The position numbers were made by a program, and so were the translations under genes. Shown one piece after another: positions 16,222-24,643 of a stretch of 64,000 nucleotides of DNA. The stretch's first letter is position 1. The number at the start of each line of letters is the position of its first letter. The stretch is from Actinomycetota bacterium (GTDB lineage Bacteria; Actinomycetota; Rubrobacteria; Rubrobacterales; Rubrobacteraceae), in the NCBI GenBank assembly GCA_902810695.1, contig CADDYV010000012.1, positions 1 through 64,000 on the forward strand. The letters run 5' to 3'. A model generated the notes under the pieces. The model made no database searches. It was not told the origin of the DNA and saw nothing but the letters and a program-made list of their open reading frames with translations.

Positions 16222-16875
16222 CTAAGCCCCGTTGGGCTGCTTGCTTGCGGAAGAGAGCAGGATGTCGTTCTTCAGCAGCGAAGCGACGCTGACCACGTAT
16301 TTGGTCATCTCCGAGATAGACTCTGCGGACCTGGAGAAGTCTTCTATCGCGCTGGTGTTGGCATCGAGAGCACACTCCACGCTCTCGATGCGGCGCTCTA
16401 CCCTCTCCAGCATCGCTCTCTGAGCCTGAAGCTCCTCTTCAAGAGCCCCGAAGCCCGCCTTCCGCCGATGACCGTTTCTCTGGTCCCCGCCGAGCATCTC
16501 GATCAGATCGCAGAGCGCAGAGCTTAGAAGGGCCTGCCTCGCCAGAAGCGTCTGCAAGGTCTGCGGAGAGAGCGCCGTGCTGGTTAGCTTGAGTCCCTCC
16601 TGCAGCTCCTCAAGGTTTCCAAAGAGCCGGTCCAGCCTCTCTTTTAATCCCTCCACATCAACCGGACCCTCCCTGAGTTTCCGCCGCACAGCACCGGTTC
16701 CCATGCCCTCGCGATGCAACTCGCGAGCTTCCCGGATACGGTCGAAAGACTCTTCTGGAATAAAGATCCTACCCGAACTCCGCACGTGAGGTATAGAGTA
16801 TTCCCTCAAGTACCGGTAAAGGGTTGGACGCGGAATGTCAAGCAGTTCTCCAACCTCTTCGACTGAATAAGCCAA
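16222..16875 (-). CDS. MerR-like DNA-binding protein with coiled-coil tail
   Basis: A 217-residue protein. The N terminus (about residues 1-70) is a MerR/excisionase-type winged helix: YSVEEVGELLDIPRPTLYRY, then a wing with SGRIFIPEESFDRI. The rest (about 75-200) is long helix with heptad-like patterns, probably a coiled coil for oligomerisation. There is no cysteine-rich metal-binding loop. It converges with the alcohol dehydrogenase and is divergent from the RlpA gene. It could be the local regulator of the alkane genes or a chromosome or cell-wall regulator; the target is unknown. Confidence 0.75.
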   Translation of the reverse strand: MAYSVEEVGELLDIPRPTLYRYLREYSIPHVRSSGRIFIPEESFDRIREARELHREGMGTGAVRRKLREGPVDVEGLKERLDRLFGNLEELQEGLKLTSTALSPQTLQTLLARQALLSSALCDLIEMLGGDQRNGHRRKAGFGALEEELQAQRAMLERVERRIESVECALDANTSAIEDFSRSAESISEMTKYVVSVASLLKNDILLSSASKQPNGA

Positions 16876-17189
16876 GAGCCCCCCTCCTGCTTATCATGGA
16901 AATATTTTCAACATCCTGTCTGTAGGCTGGCAGTCTAACACAACACGCCCAGAACGTCATCACGTGATATTGATGTTGTGAATTAACCTTACTAAAGCCA
17001 CATCTCTTCTCGCATCGAGACAATCATCATATGAGAAAGCGAGGGGAATTCTGCAGCTCTGATCACCGCGATATAAACGAGCAAACGGCCTTGAAAGCCG
17101 GTGGAAACACGTTGATACTCTAGCAGACCTGAACCGGGACTCGACACTTAACATCGGTCCCAGAGCGAACGTACATGGAGGGGGGTTAC
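16876..17189. promoter_or_regulatory. Divergent control region with palindromes
   Basis: This 314-bp region between the MerR-like gene and rlpA has no convincing gene. It holds the 10-bp palindrome ATCACGTGAT at 16959-16968, flanked unequally by CACAAC (16939-16944) and GTTGTG (16975-16980), and the AT-rich near-palindrome GGAAATATTTTC near 16897-16908. These are candidate sites for autoregulation by the MerR-like protein. Confidence 0.4.
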
Positions 17190-17771
17190 GTGTTACTCAG
17201 GTTTAGGGTTGCGCAACTGCTGGCGATGACAGCGTTGTCCTTCGGTTTGTTAATGGTGTGGAGCGGACAGGCCCGGGCCGAGCGAGGTCTGGCTTCCTGG
17301 TATGGTCCTGGCTTCTACGGCAAGACTACTGCCAGCGGCGCGCCGTACAACGCCTACGGGTATACGGCGGCAAGCAAGACTCTTCCGCTCGGAACAAGGC
17401 TCCTTGTAACCTACAGAGGAAATTCCGTACCGGTTACGGTCAACGACCGCGGACCTTACGTGGCAGGCAGAGTGCTGGACCTCTCGCAGGGAGCGGCGCA
17501 GGATATAGGGCTCACACGACAGGGGGTTGGCTACATCAACTACAGGGTTCTCAGCTACCCTAGCAGCTCTTCTCCCGGCTACCAAAGCGGGTACCAGGGG
17601 AGCGGCGGCTACAGCCCGACAACCCCAAACAGCCGAACATACGTTGTGAGACCGGGAGATACTCTAACTTCAATAGCTGGCAGCCTGGGGGTCTCGGCAG
17701 GGTATCTCGTCAGATACAACGGTCTTGCAAACCCGGACGCTATCAGATCCGGACAGACTCTCTACTACTGA
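17190..17771 (+). CDS. RlpA-like double-psi beta-barrel protein with LysM domain
   Basis: A 193-residue secreted wall protein. A signal peptide covers about residues 1-30, ending SGQARA. The RlpA/DPBB domain follows with LASWYGPGFYGKTTASG and NDRGPYVAGRVLDLS, then a Ser/Gly/Tyr-rich linker and a C-terminal LysM domain beginning YVVRPGDTL. I choose GTG 17190 because GGAGGGGGG lies in position; ATG 17175 overlaps that site. RlpA proteins are lytic transglycosylases in some bacteria; LysM would hold it on peptidoglycan. Enzyme activity is not proven. Confidence 0.85.
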   Translation: MLLRFRVAQLLAMTALSFGLLMVWSGQARAERGLASWYGPGFYGKTTASGAPYNAYGYTAASKTLPLGTRLLVTYRGNSVPVTVNDRGPYVAGRVLDLSQGAAQDIGLTRQGVGYINYRVLSYPSSSSPGYQSGYQGSGGYSPTTPNSRTYVVRPGDTLTSIAGSLGVSAGYLVRYNGLANPDAIRSGQTLYY

Positions 17772-17792
17772 GCGGAACAACAGGAAAAGATG

Positions 17793-17828
17793 GCGTGGGC
17801 GGCAGCTACGGCGCGCCCGCGCTTTTTT
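17793..17828 (+). terminator. Terminator after rlpA
   Basis: GCGTGGGCG pairs with CGCCCGCGC (one G-T pair) around a 12-base loop, followed by six T. It lies between the convergent rlpA and ricT genes. Confidence 0.75.
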
Positions 17829-17840
17829 ATCCGCTAACAA

Positions 17841-18632
17841 CTAGGAGTCCGGCTGTTGGGGAGGCTCCGGCATCTCCCACTCGTCCAGATCTGCGGGCAA
17901 AACACCCGGGTTATCCCGCGCAAGACGACCGAGCGGTATCAGCTCGGTATTGGAGCGGCGTTTCCCGAACTGTACCCAGACAGAGTCCTTGACCATAGAG
18001 TAATCCACCACTTTGCCCTCACGCTTCCCGAGCCTGACAACCGAGTTTTTGAACGGAGCACGCTCCTTGAACTCTTTGTAGGCGTCATGCTCATACCGCA
18101 TGCAGCACTTGACCTCACCGCAGCAGCCGATGATCTTCTCGTTAGGCGTAACGCCCTGTTGCCTGGCAAGCCGGGCGTTGACCGGTCCCATCTCCCTCGC
18201 CCCGCTCCACGTAGCGCAGCACAGTGGCAGTCCGCAGGTGTCGCACCCGCTCGCGGCTCCTGAACGTTCGATAAACGTGTAACCCCGCAACGCGACATGA
18301 GCCTCGTAGACCTGCTCCAGTCCCTCTTTTATCGCTCTCAGATCGAGCTTCTCATCAGACTGGTACTTCACCTCGATGTAGGAGCCATCCAGAGACACAT
18401 CACACCCTATAAAGGTAACCCCGCCGATCTGGTGGTCGCGGGCGAGCTTCTGGGCCTCCGTCCGGACCTCACGCCCCAACTCCCTGTTTTCTGCCTCCTC
18501 TCGCTCGTCTTCTCCGGTAACGACCCGGAGTATGTCATAGGGTTCGGTGTAAGGTTCCCGGCGTCGCGGCGTGAGCGCAACCCGCCCGATGAATTCTCCA
18601 TGCTCGGTCTCCACTACTACCCGGTAGCCCAC
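17841..18632 (-). CDS. ricT: PSP1/RicT-family regulatory iron-sulfur protein
   Basis: At least 263 residues. Two cysteine clusters are visible, CDTCGLPLCC and CCGEVKCC (about residues 124-167), as in RicT (YaaT), which in Bacillus joins RicA and RicF in a complex tied to RNase Y and sporulation control. The first possible start is GTG 18632, but clear family sequence continues upstream in frame (VDVRIPGW, YAHDFDLRVGYRV) to about 18695. No ATG, GTG or TTG is found there before the upstream holB reading. The true start is therefore either non-standard or hidden by a base error. It follows holB with essentially no gap. Confidence 0.85.
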   Translation of the reverse strand: MGYRVVVETEHGEFIGRVALTPRRREPYTEPYDILRVVTGEDEREEAENRELGREVRTEAQKLARDHQIGGVTFIGCDVSLDGSYIEVKYQSDEKLDLRAIKEGLEQVYEAHVALRGYTFIERSGAASGCDTCGLPLCCATWSGAREMGPVNARLARQQGVTPNEKIIGCCGEVKCCMRYEHDAYKEFKERAPFKNSVVRLGKREGKVVDYSMVKDSVWVQFGKRRSNTELIPLGRLARDNPGVLPADLDEWEMPEPPQQPDS

Positions 18633-18697
18633 CCGGAGATCGAAATCATGCGCGTAGCAGAGCTTTGTTACGCTCCAGCCTGGTATCCTGACGTCTA

Positions 18698-19780
18698 CTA
18701 ATCGGGGTAGGCGCCGAGTATCTTCTGTCGCACCCGTGATAACGCTACCTCCAGTACCGCTTCTGGAGATGCATTATACGCAAGAGTATCCTGTATTTCC
18801 CCTACTTCCAGGGCAGCTTCGGCCCAGTTTGCTCCCGCAAACCTTTCTGCGTAATCCTGGATCTCCTCTAACCTATCCAGGTTTGCCACCAGTTTCTCCG
18901 CTCCCGCGTTTACCACCGCCACGTCCCGGTATACGAGCGATATCAACCCCAGGGCCTCCCGCACGGCTCCGTCCCGTGCCGCCTTCCCCAAACGCTTCGC
19001 GGACTCCTTCGCCCTCCGATCCGGCTCGTCGATATCTTCCAGAAAAGCCGTCTCTCGCGCTTCTCCCACCGCTTCGGCGCGATCCACGATCTTCTCCACC
19101 GCTCTGCGGCGTTCCCCGAAGTCTTTCGCGAACGAGAAAGCCGCGGTAAATACCGCCTTCCGCAACTCCCACATCTCGGTCTCCCTGGCGTAACGCAGCG
19201 AAAGTCCAACGTTTCCCCGGCCCAGAGCTGCCACCAGCTCAGGGTTCTCATCACCCTGTTCTCTCAAGAACTTTGCCACCTCGGCCACCGGCACGGGGTT
19301 GAACCGCACGGTCTGGGCGCGGGAGACGATAGTTGGCAACACGCCCTCGCGGGAAGCGGCGAGCAGCAAAAATACGGCTCTCCCCTCCGGCTCCTCCAAC
19401 GTCTTCAGCAGCGCATTCGCCGCCTGGACGTTCAGGGTGTCGGCTTGCAGGATGAATACACGGCGCGCTCCTTCGAACGGTCGGCTTGCAGCCTGGCGCA
19501 CTATCTCCCGGACCTGCCCGATGGTGGTAAAGACTCCTTCCGGCTCGACCTCCTGGAGATCAGGGTGAAGCCCCCGCCGCGCCCGGTCCTCCGCCCGCTC
19601 GTCCCCGCCCGAGACCAGCGCCGCCCCGAATCTTCGAGCCACCGTTCTCTTGCCCACCCCCGGTGGTCCGTAAAAAAGATACGCATGGGAGACCTCTCCG
19701 ACCGCAAGGGATCTTTCCAGACGGCGCAGGGCTTCAGCGTTGCCGATTATCCCCTCGAAAATCCCCGCTTCCGCTTTCAC
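18698..19780 (-). CDS. holB: DNA polymerase III delta' subunit
   Basis: A 360-residue AAA+ clamp-loader subunit. A P-loop is in FYGPPGVGKRT (about residue 35), a Walker-B-like region before the helix DTLNVQAANALLKTLEEPEG, and sensor-1-like LLAASREGVLPTIVSRAQ. I start at GTG 19780, with AAAGG upstream, so that the protein begins KAEAGIFEGIIG; the frame is open further to 19882 but that would lie fully inside tmk. It overlaps the tmk end by 47 bases. The clamp loader places the sliding clamp on DNA during replication. Confidence 0.9.
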   Translation of the reverse strand: MKAEAGIFEGIIGNAEALRRLERSLAVGEVSHAYLFYGPPGVGKRTVARRFGAALVSGGDERAEDRARRGLHPDLQEVEPEGVFTTIGQVREIVRQAASRPFEGARRVFILQADTLNVQAANALLKTLEEPEGRAVFLLLAASREGVLPTIVSRAQTVRFNPVPVAEVAKFLREQGDENPELVAALGRGNVGLSLRYARETEMWELRKAVFTAAFSFAKDFGERRRAVEKIVDRAEAVGEARETAFLEDIDEPDRRAKESAKRLGKAARDGAVREALGLISLVYRDVAVVNAGAEKLVANLDRLEEIQDYAERFAGANWAEAALEVGEIQDTLAYNASPEAVLEVALSRVRQKILGAYPD

Positions 19781-20447
19781 CTTGTATACCTTTGCATCCT
19801 CGTTCTGCTCCAGATATGGGGAAACCGCGCAGGATTTCTCTGCCAACGATCCCGGCAAGCTCCTCCGGCGGGCGGGTCGCATCGAGGATTTTTACCCGCT
19901 CCGGCTCCCGACGGGCGATCTCTTCGAACCCTTCCTCTACGCGGCGCATGAACTCATCGCCCGCCTGCTCGATTCTATCCGGTGGCGCGCCTGTCTCCCG
20001 TGCACGCCGGTCCCGCTCAATGGCACTCAGCCGCAGGTAGAACGTTCTGTCTGGCACTGCGGAGCCGACCGCGCGGGCGTTCAGATCGCGTACAGCACCA
20101 GCGCCGAGTTCTCTCCCGTAGCCCTGGTACGCAACGCTCGAATCCAGGTACCTCTCGCAGATCACACACTCCCCACTCGCGAGGCGCGGTAGTATCTCGC
20201 GCCGCGTGAGATCGGCGCGGGCCGCCGCGTACAGATAGGCCTCGGTCCAGGCGTCCAGCTCGATCTCCGGGTCGAGCAATAACTCCCGAATGCGCTCCGC
20301 CGCTGGCGTACCACCCGGCTCGCGGGTGAAGTAAGCTGCCAGACTCGCTTTTTCGAGAAGTGTTCTGAGATTTTGTGCCAGGGTGGATTTGCCCGAAAAG
20401 TCCATCCCCTCGATGGTTACGAAGATGCCCCGCGAAGCCTGCGCGAC
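19734..20447 (-). CDS. tmk: Thymidylate kinase, with apparent non-standard start
   Basis: About 237 residues. The P-loop EGMDFSGKST follows strand IFVTI at the N terminus; FTREPGGT and ERYLDSSVAYQG are family motifs. The kinase turns dTMP into dTDP. A perfect ribosome site AGGAGG (just after the upstream gene's stop) is followed, seven bases later, by GTC at 20447, giving AQASRGIFVTIEG. No ATG, GTG or TTG lies between the site and the P-loop except ATG 20405, which would remove the first strand. The start is therefore uncertain (GTC or a base error). Confidence 0.88.
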   Translation of the reverse strand, partial: VAQASRGIFVTIEGMDFSGKSTLAQNLRTLLEKASLAAYFTREPGGTPAAERIRELLLDPEIELDAWTEAYLYAAARADLTRREILPRLASGECVICERYLDSSVAYQGYGRELGAGAVRDLNARAVGSAVPDRTFYLRLSAIERDRRARETGAPPDRIEQAGDEFMRRVEEGFEEIARREPERVKILDATRPPEELAGIVGREILRGFPISGAERGCKGIQGESGSGDFRGDNRQR

Positions 20448-20458
20448 GGTTTCGCCTC

Positions 20459-21223
20459 CTACGCGGCAGCGCGGCGGCTCGCGTGGCGCTCGGCGGCGTC
20501 CACGTGGGCCTCGAAAAGATTTCGCTGCTCCGGTCCGGCTTCGCGCATCGCCTCCGCGTGCCACTGGACGGCCAGGATCCAGCACTCCGACATGTTGCGG
20601 GCTTCTATCGCCTCGATGACCCCATCACCGGAGCGGGCGCAGACGACGAATTCATCCGAGAGATCCTTTATCGCCTGATGGTGGTAGGAGTTTACCTTGA
20701 GCGTCCTGCTGCCCAGGATATCACCGACCAGCGAGCTCCCGTCCACCTCTACCTCGTGGGTGGGCTGCCACTTGGGAGTCTCCTGGCGGTGCTTCAGAAC
20801 ATCCCCGCCAAACTGCGTCGGAAGATCCTGATACAGGCTCCCGCCCAGAGCCACGTTCAAAACCTGCAAGCCCCGGCAGATACCGAAGATGGGCAACCCG
20901 CGCAGCAACGCACCCTCCACCAGCGCCATCTCAAACTCGTCCCGCTCCGGAATCGTTATGCCCATCTCGGGTACCGGCTCCTCGCCGTAATAGCTCGGGC
21001 TCAGGTCGCTGCCGCCGCTCAAGACCAACCCGTTCAGCCCGTCGAGCAGCGCGTCCACCGACTCAGGCCCCACCACCGGCGGCAAAACCACCGGCACGCC
21101 TCCCGCCTCGGCCACGCCCTCGACATAATCCAGGTCAGCCCTCACGAACTTCCCCAGCGGCCTCTCGGCCACCTTCTCCACGTCATCTCTTAGCGTCGCC
21201 GTTACGCCTATTACCGGGGCCAA
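20459..21223 (-). CDS. Class I glutamine amidotransferase-like (peptidase C26, PuuD-type)
   Basis: A 254-residue protein. The nucleophile cysteine is in FGICRGLQVLNV (about residue 113), and the histidine-glutamate of the triad in VQWHAEAM near residue 222. This is the gamma-glutamyl-gamma-aminobutyrate hydrolase (PuuD) subgroup, acting on gamma-glutamyl amides. It sits between topA and tmk in the same direction, 12 bases before the tmk start. The physiological substrate cannot be assigned from sequence. Confidence 0.82.
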   Translation of the reverse strand: MAPVIGVTATLRDDVEKVAERPLGKFVRADLDYVEGVAEAGGVPVVLPPVVGPESVDALLDGLNGLVLSGGSDLSPSYYGEEPVPEMGITIPERDEFEMALVEGALLRGLPIFGICRGLQVLNVALGGSLYQDLPTQFGGDVLKHRQETPKWQPTHEVEVDGSSLVGDILGSRTLKVNSYHHQAIKDLSDEFVVCARSGDGVIEAIEARNMSECWILAVQWHAEAMREAGPEQRNLFEAHVDAAERHASRRAAA

Positions 21224-21271
21224 ATCACCTCACCCTTCAGCTTAATAAAAGTTCATTTACCTTAATATTAA

Positions 21272-21379
21272 CTACAAGGCGGCGGAATAGCAAATCACCG
21301 CGACGAGGATACAGAGGATCAGGTATCCGGCGGCGCGAACGTAAGGCGATATCTGCCGCCGGAGAGACTCCTCCGGCAA
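21272..21379 (-). CDS. Possible small membrane protein, 35 residues
   Basis: Downstream of topA on the same strand, a short frame starting TTG reads PEESLRRQISPYVRAAG and then a hydrophobic stretch (YLILCILVAVICYSAAL) to a stop at 21272. An amphipathic start plus one membrane span looks like a real small protein. The TTG lacks a clear ribosome site, so the start is uncertain and the frame could also begin further upstream. Confidence 0.35.
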   Translation of the reverse strand: MPEESLRRQISPYVRAAGYLILCILVAVICYSAAL

Positions 21380-21399
21380 GCTGATATCCAGTCGGCTCT

Positions 21400-23490
21400 C
21401 TATGTGGTGGACTTCTCCAGTTCCTGCGGTGGTGTCTCTTCGGATGGTTTCTCCTCTCCTTCCTGACGTTCACGCTGCTCCTGCTTCTTCGGGCAGTCCA
21501 TGTTGATGCACGTGGTCCAGGGGCGCCGCTTGCCGATAACCTTTATCTCTGGCGAACCGCAGGCATCGCACAGCGTCCCCAGAGGTATGATGTCGCCTCT
21601 CTGCGGCAACGGGAAGGTCGTTCTGCACTCCGGGTAGCCCTCGCACCCGGCAAAACGCTTGCCACTCTTCCGGTTGCGGCGAACTTTGATCTTCCTGCCG
21701 CACGTCGGGCACGGCCCCAGGGTTTGATCTTCCCGGATACCTTCCCAGACGATGTCCGCGAACTTCTCCTCGGAATTCGTCAGGTGATCGTAGACCTTCC
21801 TCAGCACGTCGCGCGAGGCCGCGACCACAGAGTCCTTTTCAGCCTTGCCCTCCGAGATGGCGTCCATGCTTCTCTCCAGGTCGGCGGTCATCTCGTGAGA
21901 AGCTATCTCCGAAGCGAAGTCCTTCAAAGCCTGGGCGACGGCCATCCCGGTCTCGGTTGGTATCAGGGGATCGCCGTGGACGTACCCCCGTTCGTAGAGG
22001 TTCTGGATGATGGAAGGGCGCGTGGCCTTCGTACCGAGTCCCAGGTCCTCCATGACCCTGATGAGCCGCCCCTGTCCGTAGCGGCCCGGCGGCTGTGTCT
22101 CTTTCGAGAGGATATCAGCTCCGACCAGGCGCACTTCCTGGCCCTCTTCCAGCGCGGGCAGTTCCTCATCCGGCCTGCGGCTGTAGGGATAGACACCGAG
22201 CCACCCCTCTTCGGTCACGACCGTTCCTCTGGCGATCAAAGGTTCCCCACCCGACTCGAAGCGCAGCGTGGTCCGCAAGGTCTTCGCCGGCTCCGACAGG
22301 GTAGCCAGAAAACGCCGCACTACGAGCTGGTAGATCTTCCACTGATCGTCGCGCAGATCACCTTTGCGGGCGTACCCGGTCGGGTAGATCGGGGGGTGAT
22401 CCGTGGTCTCCTTCTTGCCGCGCGTCGGCGAAATTTTCTCACCCCCCGATAGCTTCTCCGCGTACGAACCCACGCCGTCAACATGCCTCAAGTATCCCAG
22501 AACCTCCCGCAGATCCAGCGAGCCAGGGTATACGGTGTTATCCGTCCGCGGGTAGGAGATATACCCGTCGGTGTAGAGGTCCTCTGCGATTCGCGCGGCG
22601 CGCGACGGGCCTATCCCCAGGTTCGCCGCCGAGGTGAGGAAGGTCGTTGTATTGAACGGCGTCGGGGCCGGACGAGTCGCCGACCGCTGCTTGACCTCAG
22701 TTACGAGCGCGGTGTCGGTAAGGTTCTCGTAAGCCGCGCGGGCCGCAGCCTCCTCTTTGAAACGACCGTTCGCGTGGTGGGCAGTAAAGGGCTCGCCGTT
22801 TCGCAGAGTGGCCTCTATCTCCCAGTAGGGTTCGGGGACGAAGGCGCGCCGCTCGCGCTCGCGTTCGGCGATGAGTACGAGGGTCGGGCTCTGTACTCTC
22901 CCGACCGACAGGAAGGCACTGCCGTAACGTTTGGTCGCCCGCGAAACCCAGCGGGTCAGCGTCGCGCCCCAGATCAGATCTATATCCTGCCGCGCCTCTC
23001 CCGCATCGGCCAGCTCTTTAGAGACCTCGACCAGGTTCTCGAAAGCTCGCGTAACCTCGCCCCTGGTCAGCGCCGAGAAGCGGGCGCGCTCGACGTGATC
23101 CACCAGCTTGGGGTTCGCGTCCAGGGCAAGAGACAGCGCTTCGACCCCGATCAACTCCCCTTCCCGGTCGAAGTCCGTGGCTATGACCACCTTGTCCGCC
23201 TTCTTCGCCAGCGACTTTATGGCCTGGGCCACGCCCTTCACGGAGACGGACTTGAGGATCTCGGCGTCTATCAGCTCGCGAGGTTCGATCTTCTGCCAGT
23301 TGGAGTATTCTTCTGGGTACTCCGGGTTCAGAACGTGCCCCTTCAAACCGACGGAGACGCACTCCTCACCCTTCCACTCGAAGGTATGAGTGGGCACGCT
23401 GCGGTGTTTGCCATCCTTAACCTTGCCCTCGGCAAGAAACGTGGATACCTTTTTTGCCGTGTTTGCCTTCTCAGAAATTATTAATCGCAT
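21400..23490 (-). CDS. topA: DNA topoisomerase I, archaeal-like type IA
   Basis: A 696-residue type IA topoisomerase that relaxes negative supercoils. The Toprim domain starts RLIISEKANTAKKVS and contains TDFDREGELIG (about residue 104); the catalytic tyrosine is in GYISYPRTDNTVYP (about residue 310). Two zinc-ribbon units end the protein (CPTCGRK...CEGYPEC and CDACGSP...CINMDC). The N terminus, the HVLNPEYPEEY segment and the DREGELIG form look like archaeal topoisomerase I rather than the bacterial TopA form. It stands in the place where Actinobacteria keep topA, near tmk and holB. Confidence 0.88.
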   Translation of the reverse strand: MRLIISEKANTAKKVSTFLAEGKVKDGKHRSVPTHTFEWKGEECVSVGLKGHVLNPEYPEEYSNWQKIEPRELIDAEILKSVSVKGVAQAIKSLAKKADKVVIATDFDREGELIGVEALSLALDANPKLVDHVERARFSALTRGEVTRAFENLVEVSKELADAGEARQDIDLIWGATLTRWVSRATKRYGSAFLSVGRVQSPTLVLIAERERERRAFVPEPYWEIEATLRNGEPFTAHHANGRFKEEAAARAAYENLTDTALVTEVKQRSATRPAPTPFNTTTFLTSAANLGIGPSRAARIAEDLYTDGYISYPRTDNTVYPGSLDLREVLGYLRHVDGVGSYAEKLSGGEKISPTRGKKETTDHPPIYPTGYARKGDLRDDQWKIYQLVVRRFLATLSEPAKTLRTTLRFESGGEPLIARGTVVTEEGWLGVYPYSRRPDEELPALEEGQEVRLVGADILSKETQPPGRYGQGRLIRVMEDLGLGTKATRPSIIQNLYERGYVHGDPLIPTETGMAVAQALKDFASEIASHEMTADLERSMDAISEGKAEKDSVVAASRDVLRKVYDHLTNSEEKFADIVWEGIREDQTLGPCPTCGRKIKVRRNRKSGKRFAGCEGYPECRTTFPLPQRGDIIPLGTLCDACGSPEIKVIGKRRPWTTCINMDCPKKQEQRERQEGEEKPSEETPPQELEKSTT

Positions 23491-23586
23491 CTTGATCCAG
23501 GTTATAACACAATGTAGTGCCTTGTTTTTTGCTCTTGGTGAACATCTTCAGCCTTTCGAATAACGCCACTGGCAAGGGAGTCTAAC

Positions 23587-23605
23587 AGCGTCTTTATAAG
23601 ACGCT
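23587..23605. terminator. Hairpin between topA and the flippase-like gene
   Basis: A perfect 8-bp stem AGCGTCTT / AAGACGCT with a TAT loop, in the 151-bp gap. A T-run follows only on the plus strand, while both neighbours are on the minus strand, so its role as terminator is uncertain. Confidence 0.45.
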
Positions 23606-23641
23606 CAAGTTTTTGTCAGCGAACGAGAGCTTGAGTTCGGG

Positions 23642-24628
23642 TTAAAGTCTGGACTTCGACTGGTTATCTGCGGTTTCTACTGCGTTCGCCGTCTTCTCTT
23701 CGATGAAGGCCCGGACGACGAACAGTCCGGCTACCCCGATGAGAGTGGCGAACCACAGGGTAGCTAGTCGGATCAGGAACGTCAGCGCCACCGACAGCCC
23801 CGCTGTCAGGCCCCCGATCGTGCTGAACATCCCCGTGAGTCCCGCCTCGGCGGCCCCGATGCCTCCCGGCAACATACTGCCTACCCCGACCAGAGAGCTC
23901 ACCGCGAAGATGAAGACCACGACCAGGAACGGCTCGTGCGCCCCCACGCCCACCGAGCACAGGTACACCGCCGAGCACTCCAGGCCCCACGAGAAGAAGG
24001 ATATCACCGTCCCCACCGCCAGCGGGCGCAGTCCCAGAAGCTCGTTCGAGGCCCCGTGGAAGTCTCTTATGTGAGGCGCGAGCCTGCGCAAAAGTGGCAG
24101 CCTGCCCAAGATGCGCTCTGCGAGCAGGGAGAGCCTGCGAGAGCGCAGCACGGCGATGCCGAAGATGGCCACCGCAAGAAACAGGATCAGAACTCCGGGA
24201 CCGAAGCCGAAGGCGAGGGTGCCCAGAAGCCCCCAGGCCACCATGCCCGTGCCGTCGGTGGCGCGCTCTGCCACGACCGCGGGAGCGGTACGCGCTATCG
24301 GCGTTCCGTTGACCTGACGAATGAATGCGCTCTTCAGAACCTCGCCGAATTTGCCCGGTGATATCGCCATCGAAAGCCCGGAGGCGAAGATGGCGGCATT
24401 CGTCTTGAGCGGCACGGAAACCTTGATGACCCGCAGGTAGTAGACCCACCGCGAAAACCTTCCGACATACGAGAGGCAGACAAGCCCCAGGATGGCTGGC
24501 ACCAGAGGCCAGCGAAAATGGTCCAGAGCCGCCTGGAAGTTGTCCAGCCCGGAATAGACGGCGAGAACCAGATACACCGCTATGCCCAGCCCGAGCGCGA
24601 TGATCAGGTTGCGCTTTATGCGCTCCAA
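23642..24628 (-). CDS. Flippase-like integral membrane protein (UPF0104/AglD family)
   Basis: A 328-residue protein with about seven to eight hydrophobic spans, beginning KRNLIIALGLGIAVYLVLAVYSG. The pattern fits the lysylphosphatidylglycerol synthetase transmembrane/flippase-like family without the catalytic aminoacyl-transfer domain. It follows the UbiA-like gene with a 15-bp gap and may handle a polyprenyl-linked lipid or glycolipid. No substrate can be assigned. Confidence 0.8.
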   Translation of the reverse strand: MERIKRNLIIALGLGIAVYLVLAVYSGLDNFQAALDHFRWPLVPAILGLVCLSYVGRFSRWVYYLRVIKVSVPLKTNAAIFASGLSMAISPGKFGEVLKSAFIRQVNGTPIARTAPAVVAERATDGTGMVAWGLLGTLAFGFGPGVLILFLAVAIFGIAVLRSRRLSLLAERILGRLPLLRRLAPHIRDFHGASNELLGLRPLAVGTVISFFSWGLECSAVYLCSVGVGAHEPFLVVVFIFAVSSLVGVGSMLPGGIGAAEAGLTGMFSTIGGLTAGLSVALTFLIRLATLWFATLIGVAGLFVVRAFIEEKTANAVETADNQSKSRL

Positions 24629-24643
24629 CTCAACACTCCAGAT

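Noticed and set aside
18800-19250. Plus-strand proline/serine-rich frame opposite holB
   Set aside because: Low-complexity composition from high-GC antisense reading; holB is well supported on the other strand.
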